From a bacterium (GTDB lineage: Bacteria > Lernaellota > Lernaellaia > JACKCT01), in contig JAIOHV010000121.1 in assembly GCA_019912885.1 (NCBI GenBank), forward strand, positions 1 to 46,121: a stretch of DNA of 46,121 nucleotides, written 5' to 3'. The notes under the pieces were generated by a model, which had not been told where the DNA came from, did no database searches, and saw only the letters and a list, made by a program, of their open reading frames with translations. A program made the translations under genes and the position numbers. Below, one piece after another: positions 35,293 to 42,800 of the stretch (positions are counted from its first letter, which is position 1; every line of letters begins with the position of its first letter).

Positions 35293-37374
35293 ATGCGCGG
35301 CGTGGTGATTCCGCTGGTGCTCCTCGCCCTGATCCTCGGCGTGCTTTACGCCGCATGGATGCAGTTCGGCCGCCACACCACGGGCGTTGGACCCGGCGGC
35401 GAACGCGTGCTCATCGTGTACGACGTGCCGTCGGGCCCCGACGACGCGCCGGCGGAGACCGTCAGCGCCCGGTCACTGGCGCAGCTCCTTTGCCATTTCG
35501 ATGTCGCGATCACACTCGTCTCGACGAAGGACTACGAAAAGGGCATGGCAAACGACGCGAGCTACGTTCTCTACGTCGGAACGAAAACGGGCCAGCCCCT
35601 GCCGAGCGATTTCATCGACGACGTGTTCGGCGCGACCGTTCCCGTGATGTGGATCGGCGCCAACCTCGAGCGCCTCGAGGCGCGTCACAGCATGGAAAAC
35701 TTCGGCTACAAGCTGGCCGACACCGAGGACCGCTTTCTCACAAACGATGTCGAATACAAGAATCATCGCTTCGCGAAGATCGACCTTTCGACGTTCTCCG
35801 TCCGCGTGACGCGCCCCTCGACCGTGCGTGTCCTCGCCAAGGCGCGTTATGTCGACAATCCGCTCAAGCCCGCGCAAGCGGGATTCGAGCCCACGCCGGG
35901 CACTCCCGGCGAGGCCGGCTCGGGCGGATACGGCGGCATGGCGCCGGGCGCAAGCGATGTCGCGCCGACCCCGACCGCGACCCCCGATCCCGAACCCGAC
36001 CTGATGGCCGCCGCGTCCACGCTGGCGCCCGTCGGGACACCGGCCGGCCTGCCGCCCGGCGCGCCTGCGCCGCCGAAGATCGAGGTGCCGTGGATCCTGC
36101 AGGGGAACAATCTGTGGTACGTCGCCAGCGATCCGCTGGCCTTCACCGTCGAGGGCGGCGCGTACGTGGCGTTCGCCGACGTGCTCTACGATTTCCTCGG
36201 CCAGCCGGCCGCGGGCGAACATCCCGCCTTCGTGCGCCTGGAAGACATTCACGCCAAGCGCGACGCGGCGACACTGCGCAAGGCGGCGGACCTGCTCTAT
36301 GAGCGCGGCGTGCCGTTTACGTTCACGATGACGCCCGTCTACAAGAACCCGGCGACCGACGAAACGATTTTCCTGACCGAAGCGCCTCAATTCATCGAGA
36401 CGATCCGCTATCTCATCGCCAGGGGCGGCGCCCCGATCCTCCACGGGTACACGCACCAGTTCAGCGGCGAGACGGCCGTCGATTTTGAGTTCTGGAATCC
36501 GTATTCCGGCGAGCCGATCGAAAGCGCGGACGAAACCTACGCCTCCGAGCGCGTCGAAAAGGCGCTCAACGAATGCTTCCTCGCGCGCATCTTTCCGCTG
36601 GCCTGGACGACGCCCCACTACGCCGCGGGGCAAACACACTACCGGGCGTTCGCCAACTACTTCACCACGGTGGTCGAGCGCCGCATGCCGGTGGAGCTTT
36701 TCGGTTCCGACCAGTTTTTCCCTTACCTCATCAAGCGCGACATGCACGGCCAGATCGTGATCCCCGAGACGCTTGGCTACGTGAATCCCGCCGCCGGGCG
36801 CGCGCCGGCGGATCTGTTGCGCGACGCCGACGCGATGAAGGTCGTGCGCGACGGTTGGGCGAGCTTTTTCTTTCACACGTTCCTCGACCTTGACCTGCTG
36901 GCCGAGATGGTCGACGGCCTGCGCGATCGCGGATTCAAATTCGTATCGCTCACCGAATTCAACAACAAGGTCACCACCGCCTCGCGCGTCGTCGCCTCCG
37001 GCGTCACGGAAGTGCGCCTGACGCTCGACGCGCAGTACAAGCACGAAATGACGCTCGCGGCGGACGGCGAGATGGTCGAGGAAAATTATTCGGTCGGAAC
37101 GATTACTGGCGACGTCGAAAAATACGTGTCGCTTCGTCCCGGGCAGATTCAGGTGGTCGAGGGGGTTTATCGCCGGCCCGCCTTTTCGCTCGCGAACCTC
37201 GGCATGTTCCGCCCGACGCTCTCGGGCGTGACGAGTCCCGTCGCGCTCGCGCTTCTTTTCATCGGACTGATGACGCTTGTCGTCTTCCTCGCGATCTGGG
37301 TTTTTCTCGTCACGCGCAAGACCATGCAGGACGTGCGCGGGTCGGTGACCGGCCCCACGCGGGAGGGGTTCTAG
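35293..37374 (+). CDS. doubly anchored DUF2334 polysaccharide-deacetylase-like protein (YdaL/Pss-like)
   Basis: The 693-aa protein has a membrane helix at each end (residues 4-23 and about 651-676), with the long middle part outside the inner membrane. Residues about 37-190 form a Rossmann-like domain (ERVLIVYDVPSGPDDAPAET), then comes a Pro/Ala/Thr linker (about 195-260, PTPTATPDPEPD), then the DUF2334 domain. Metal-binding residues of that carbohydrate-esterase-4 relative are visible as LEDIH (D318) and HGYTH (H384, H388). A beta-rich segment precedes the last helix. It probably deacetylates or otherwise handles the nascent polysaccharide. Its ATG follows the receptor gene by 24 nt, and the glycosyltransferase ATG directly abuts its TAG. 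Confidence 0.82.
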   Translation: MRGVVIPLVLLALILGVLYAAWMQFGRHTTGVGPGGERVLIVYDVPSGPDDAPAETVSARSLAQLLCHFDVAITLVSTKDYEKGMANDASYVLYVGTKTGQPLPSDFIDDVFGATVPVMWIGANLERLEARHSMENFGYKLADTEDRFLTNDVEYKNHRFAKIDLSTFSVRVTRPSTVRVLAKARYVDNPLKPAQAGFEPTPGTPGEAGSGGYGGMAPGASDVAPTPTATPDPEPDLMAAASTLAPVGTPAGLPPGAPAPPKIEVPWILQGNNLWYVASDPLAFTVEGGAYVAFADVLYDFLGQPAAGEHPAFVRLEDIHAKRDAATLRKAADLLYERGVPFTFTMTPVYKNPATDETIFLTEAPQFIETIRYLIARGGAPILHGYTHQFSGETAVDFEFWNPYSGEPIESADETYASERVEKALNECFLARIFPLAWTTPHYAAGQTHYRAFANYFTTVVERRMPVELFGSDQFFPYLIKRDMHGQIVIPETLGYVNPAAGRAPADLLRDADAMKVVRDGWASFFFHTFLDLDLLAEMVDGLRDRGFKFVSLTEFNNKVTTASRVVASGVTEVRLTLDAQYKHEMTLAADGEMVEENYSVGTITGDVEKYVSLRPGQIQVVEGVYRRPAFSLANLGMFRPTLSGVTSPVALALLFIGLMTLVVFLAIWVFLVTRKTMQDVRGSVTGPTREGF

Positions 37375-38655
37375 ATGCCGTATTCGAATGTCTACATCGA
37401 CCTGGCCTTTCTCTCGGCCGCGATCGGCATCTGGCTGTTCCTGCTTTTCAACGTCGTGCTGACGTTTTACGCCTTCCTGAACGGCCTTTCCGCGGAAAAG
37501 GAACGCAAGCGGATCAAGGACGAGCCTTTCCCGTTCCCGTTCGTGTCGATCCTCATCCCGGCGCATAACGAAGAGGTCGTCATCGACCGCACGGTGCAGG
37601 CGATGCTCGCGCTCAACTATCCGCGCGAGCGCCTGGAGATCATTGTCGTCAACGACGGAAGCTCCGACGCGACCGGCGAGATCGTGCAACGGCTGGCCGC
37701 GCGCCATCGCATCATCAAATACGTGGAAATCCCGCCGGGCGAAGGCGGCAAGGGCAAAAGCCACACGCTGAACGTCGGCCTGCAACACGCGGTCGGCGAT
37801 ATCATCGCCGTTTACGACGCCGACAACCGCCCCGAGCCGGACGCGCTGTTCTACCTCGTCGCGAATCTCGTCGAGGACCAGAAGCTCGCCGCGGTGCTCG
37901 GCAAGGTGCGCACGATCAATCGCGACCGCGGCTACCTGCCGCCGTTCATCAATCTGGAATTCATCGCGTTCCAGTGGCTGATGCAGGGCGGGCGCTACAA
38001 GCTGTTCAACCTCGCGACGCTGCCTGGCACGAACTACGTCATCTGGCGCAAGATTCTCGACAAGGCCGGGCGCTTCGACGAGGAGGCGATCGCCGAGGAC
38101 GCCGAGCTTTCGATCCGCATCTACGAATTCGGCTACCGCATCAAGTTCATTCCCTACTCCGTCACCTGGGAGCAGGAGCCGGAGGACATGCGCACCTTCA
38201 TTCGCCAGCGGACGCGCTGGGCGCAGGGGATGAAATACATCGTCCGCAAGTTCCTTCGCGTCGCGTTTCAGATGCGCAACCGGCGGATCATGTTCGACCT
38301 GTTTTACATGTTCAGCCTGTATTACGTCTTTTTCTTCGCCCTCATCCTGTCGGACATCATCGCGATCCTCGGTCTGCTCGGTGTGGTCAAGCTCGGCCTG
38401 ATCGGGCCGTTCACCTTCATCTGGTTCCTGGCGGCGATGCTGTTTTTCATGCAACAGCTCATCGCGATCAGCCTCGAGGAGGAGGAGTCGTTCAAGAACA
38501 TCGTCCTCTCGATGCTGATGTACGTCACGTATTGCCAGGTCTGGATCGTCGTGATCGTCCGCGCCTTCTGGATGGACATGCTCGCGGGACGAAAGAAAAC
38601 GAAATGGGACAAGACCGTGCGTTACCGCATTCGCGAAAAGGAAGCGGGCTCGTGA
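37375..38655 (+). CDS. processive family 2 glycosyltransferase, polysaccharide synthase (YdaM-like)
   Basis: The 426-aa membrane enzyme has a helix at residues 10-35, a GT-A catalytic domain and three or four C-terminal helices (about 305-395). Catalytic motifs are all present: VNDGSSD (D94), YDADNRPEP (D148, D150), the general base in AIAEDAEL (D242) and the processivity motif QRTRW (Q278, R281, W282). This is the signature of cellulose, hyaluronan and PNAG-type synthases. It lacks a PilZ domain, so regulation by c-di-GMP would have to come through the GGDEF-like protein. It starts without a gap after the DUF2334 gene. The polymer made is unknown. Confidence 0.92.
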   Translation: MPYSNVYIDLAFLSAAIGIWLFLLFNVVLTFYAFLNGLSAEKERKRIKDEPFPFPFVSILIPAHNEEVVIDRTVQAMLALNYPRERLEIIVVNDGSSDATGEIVQRLAARHRIIKYVEIPPGEGGKGKSHTLNVGLQHAVGDIIAVYDADNRPEPDALFYLVANLVEDQKLAAVLGKVRTINRDRGYLPPFINLEFIAFQWLMQGGRYKLFNLATLPGTNYVIWRKILDKAGRFDEEAIAEDAELSIRIYEFGYRIKFIPYSVTWEQEPEDMRTFIRQRTRWAQGMKYIVRKFLRVAFQMRNRRIMFDLFYMFSLYYVFFFALILSDIIAILGLLGVVKLGLIGPFTFIWFLAAMLFFMQQLIAISLEEEESFKNIVLSMLMYVTYCQVWIVVIVRAFWMDMLAGRKKTKWDKTVRYRIREKEAGS

Positions 38656-38670
38656 GCCCGGCGCATCGAC

Positions 38671-39786
38671 GTGCGTTCACGATCCCGGACACGACACGCG
38701 GCGCTTTGCGTGGCGCTGGCCCTTCTTGCCCTCGGCGGGGCCTGCGCGAGCACCGCGGGCGACACGGAAAAGGCGGAGCGGATCGCCCGCCGGTTTCTGG
38801 AGACGCGATTCATGACCGATGAGGGCGGCGTGTTCACATCCTCGACCGTGAGGCGATGGTTGTTCGTTCGCTACCACAATCTCGAGCAGATGCGCCTGTC
38901 CGGCATCCTTTCGGAGTCCGCCGGCCTGTTGATGCGCTACGCCGTGCTCGCGGGCGACCGCGCGATGTTCGATCGCCAGCTCGCGTTCGTGAAGCGCCGC
39001 CTCACCGGGCAGTTCGGCCTGTACTTCTGGAAAATCGGGCACGACGGCGAATTGACCGCCGATTCCTCGGCGAGCGTGGACGATCTGCGCATCATCGGCG
39101 CCTGCCTGGACGCGGCCGAACGATTCGGCGAACCCGCCTATCGGGCGTACGCGCTCGAAATCGCCGCCGCGCTGCGCGAGCACGAGGTGATCGACGATCA
39201 CCTGCGCGATTTCGTGAACTGGCGCGACTGGGGCGAGCCCTCCGTCGCGCGTTCGGTGCAGCTTTCGTATCTCGACCTGCCGACGATCGCGCGCGTCGCG
39301 GATCTGGCTCCGGCGTTTCGCCCGGTCGCCGAGTCGGCCGCGCGCCTTCTGGCCGGCGGGCGCCTGGCGACGGGGCTGTATTACGAGCAATACGACTTCG
39401 CGCGCGCCCGGTACACGGGCACGAAATCCAACACGATCAATCAGCTCTACTGCGGGCTTTTCGATCGCGGCCACGAGGCGTTCGCGGACTTCCTCGCGGG
39501 CAAGCTCGCCGAGGACGGCGTGATCTACGCGGAGTACGACGCCGCGAGCGGCGAGGCGACGAAGTTCTACGAATCGACGAGCGTGTACGCGCTCGCGACG
39601 CGATTTTTTCTGGCCGCCGGCCGCGAGGACGAGGCCGAAACGACCCTGCGGCGGATGCTCGACTTCCAGGGGCGGGCGCCGCTTTCGCCGATGTACGGCG
39701 CGTTCGCCGATGACGAGGTTTATTCGTTCGACAACCTGGAGGCGCTGTTGACGCTGCGCGCGTGGAACGCGCGGGCGGCGAATTGA
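38671..39786 (+). CDS. GH8-like periplasmic glycoside hydrolase (YdaJ/PssZ-like)
   Basis: The 371-aa protein has an N-terminal export signal (ALCVALALLALGGACASTAG), possibly a lipoprotein, and an alpha/alpha barrel. LSESAGLLMRYAVLAGDRAM matches the GH8 block 'SEGxGYGMxxAxxxxD', placing the general acid at E82. DSSASVDDLRIIGACLDAAE (D137, D138) matches the second block with its substrate-binding Asp. GH8 members include BcsZ endoglucanase and the hydrolases of the yda and pss loci, which trim or release the polymer. The motif is altered (SESAGLL rather than SEGQGYG), so activity may differ. The GTG at 38671 is chosen to include the signal; the ribosome site is weak. Confidence 0.76.
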   Translation: MRSRSRTRHAALCVALALLALGGACASTAGDTEKAERIARRFLETRFMTDEGGVFTSSTVRRWLFVRYHNLEQMRLSGILSESAGLLMRYAVLAGDRAMFDRQLAFVKRRLTGQFGLYFWKIGHDGELTADSSASVDDLRIIGACLDAAERFGEPAYRAYALEIAAALREHEVIDDHLRDFVNWRDWGEPSVARSVQLSYLDLPTIARVADLAPAFRPVAESAARLLAGGRLATGLYYEQYDFARARYTGTKSNTINQLYCGLFDRGHEAFADFLAGKLAEDGVIYAEYDAASGEATKFYESTSVYALATRFFLAAGREDEAETTLRRMLDFQGRAPLSPMYGAFADDEVYSFDNLEALLTLRAWNARAAN

Positions 39787-39857
39787 GTCGGAGGTTGGCG
39801 CGGCGTTTTCGGACGCCGCGCATGCAGGCGCAAGCCGATTTTGAGGAGTGGATCGCC

Positions 39858-42800
39858 ATGAGGTGCAAGACGACCGGCATCCTTGTCGCGATCCTGCTGT
39901 CGCTTGGCGCGGGGCCCGTTTTCGCGGGTTCTTACGAGGACGGCCTTGCCTTTTTCGGCAAGGACCAGTTCGGCCATGCGATCGAGGCCTTTCAAAAGGC
40001 GCTCGAGCAGGATCCCGAGAATCTCGACGCCAAACGCAAGCTTGGCGAGAGCTACTACGCTCTCGGCAAGAATTCGGAGGCGGCGAAAATCTTCCGCGAG
40101 GTCCTGGAGCAGGACCCGAACGACGGCGTCACGCGCCTGCATCTGGCGCAGGTGTATCAGTGGCAGAACAACGTCGACGAAGCCGTCGCCGAATACCGGA
40201 AACTCCTCGAACGCGAGCCCGAAAACCTCACCGCCCTGCGCGAGCTCGCCGAGGTCTATTCCTGGAACGCTTCCACCTACGATCAGGCAATCGAAACCGC
40301 CCGCCGGCTCCTTGCGATCGAGCCGCAGGACAAGAAAGGGCTTCTCATCCTGGCCCGCGCGCTCTCCTGGAAAGGCGCGCACGACGAATCCGCCCAGAAC
40401 TACGAAAAGCTTCTTGCGATCGATACGAACAACGACACCGCGCGCATGGAGTATGCGTACGCGCTCATGTACGCCAAGCGCTACGACTCCGCGGTCGAGC
40501 AGTTCAATCTGTTGACCCTGAAGCCCAAGCATCGCGACAAGGCGCTATCGGGCCTCGCCGAGGCTTACACTTACAGCCAGCGCTACGCCGACGCCGTGCT
40601 CACCTACCGCATGCTTATCGATCGCCACGGCGATCACCCGGCCACGTGGCGCGGTCTCGGCGACGCGCTTGCCGCGCAAAAACGCACGCGCGAGGCGATC
40701 GAGGCCTACAAGAAGGCGCTCGAGCTTGAGCCCGACAATCTGGAGACGAAATTCATCCTCGCGAACGTGTACGCTTGGGAAGAAGCCACCTACCCCGAGG
40801 CGATCAGCGCGCTGAAGGAGATCCTCGAAAAGGACGCGAATCACATCGAGGCGCGCAAGCTCCTGTCGCACATTTACACGATGTCCAATAATTTCCGCGA
40901 GGCGGAGGACCAGTTCCGCGCGATCCTCGCCGCCCAGCCCGAAAACCTGGAAGCTCGCATGGACTACGCGCGCACGCTGCGCGAGGCCGGGCGCTACGAC
41001 ACCGCGCTCGCGCAAGTGACCGAGGTGCTCGAGCGCGACGCGCAAAATATCGAGGCCAAACTCCTTCGAGCCGACCTTCTCGCGCTTTCGGGCGATTTCG
41101 ACGCGGCCATCGAAAACTTTGATGCGATCCTGTCGGCCGAACCCAAGAACCTCGACGCGCAGATCGGCCTTGCCGGCGTTTACAACCTGCGGGCGCTCGC
41201 CGAGAAAAAGCGTGGCGAGGAACTCGAAGCCGCCATCCAGACGCAGTGGATCGGCCTGTTCGACCGCATTCGCTGGCTTTGGAGCCGCTACCAGTTGAAC
41301 GTCGCCTACAACAAGGCGATCGGCACGCTCGAGCAGGCGGCGCTGGACCACCCCGGCAGTTCGCGCCCGCATGTTCGCCGCGCGGAGATCTACGCCGACC
41401 ACGGCGAAACGGAGTCCGCGATCCGCGCGTACAACGACGCGATCCAGGCGGACCCGAACGACGTGACGCCGTATCTCGGCCTGTCGGTCATGTACGGAAA
41501 AATGGGCAACCACGAAAAGAGCCTGGACGCCATCCGGCGCGCCGCCGCGATCAACCCGGAAAGCATGGAGGTTCTCGGCACGCTGTCGGACGTGTACGCG
41601 TATCAGCAGGACACGGTCAAGGCGATCGAGACGCTCGAAAAGGCGCTGCAGCTTCGCTTCTCCGACCTGGACCTGCACCGCAAGCTGGCGAACGTCTACG
41701 CGCAGAACAATCGCTATTACGAAAAGGGCATCCAGGAGGCGCGCTTCATCCTCTCGCAGGATCCGGAAGACGACGAGACGCGCCTTCTGCTCGCGCGCCT
41801 TCTGACCTGGACCGACCAATACGGCCGCGCCGTCGACGAATACCGCACGCTCGTCGCCAAGCGTCCCGACGACGAGGATCTCTACGTCGAGTTGACCAAA
41901 ACGCGCATCTACGCCGGCGAGGGACCACAGGTCATCACCGAGCTGAACCAGAAGCTCGACGCCGACCCGAGCCGCACGGAGCTGCGTCTGGCGCTCGCGC
42001 AGGCGTATTACATGGAACAGCAGTACGATCGCGCCGAGGCCATCTACAAGGACATCATCAAGAACGATCCCAAACACGCCAACGCACACCTGGGGCTTGG
42101 CACCGTCTATCGCCTCACGGGGCAATACGACAAGGCGAAGCTCGAATACCGCGAGGTGCTCGCGCTCAATCCCGAATCGGGCGAGGCGTATTACGGCCTT
42201 GGCGTCATCGACCGCAAGAACGGCGATTACCAGCGCGCGGTCGTGATGCAGAAAAAGGTGCTCGAAAACGACCCGACGAACATCAACGCGTTCACCGAGC
42301 TGTCCTACGACCACTACCTGCTCTCCCGACGCTACATCGCGGTGACCGGCGAATATCATCGCGCCTGGTGGCTGCTGACGAACTCGTGGGGGGATCTCTA
42401 CGGCGTGTACGGCGAATATCCGGCGAACATCGAGCAGATGCGCCGCATCCTCGAGGAAGACCCCTGCAATACGCAGGTCCGCTTCCTGCTCGCGGAGGAA
42501 TTCGCCGCTCACAACCGCAACAAGGAAGCGGTCATCGAATATCGCAAGGTGCTCGAGTGCGACCCGAACCACATCGGCGCCCGCCTCGCGCTCGCCGACA
42601 TCTTCAGCTACGACGCGCACACCTACGGCGACGCGATTGCCGAGGCCATCGCCATCCTGCGCGTCGAGCCGGAAAACTACGACGTGCGCCTGCGCCTGGC
42701 GAGGCTCTATTCGTGGACCGGCCGATTCGGCGCCGCGTTGCAGCAATATCAATGGCTGCTCGAACGCCGGCCGAGCAACGTCGATCTGCGTTTCGAGTAC

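Noticed and set aside
35473-38454. Open frame of 993 codons on the minus strand
   Set aside because: It runs antisense over the DUF2334 and GT2 genes, with His/Arg/Asp-rich text and no domain. GC-rich codon bias explains the absence of stops.
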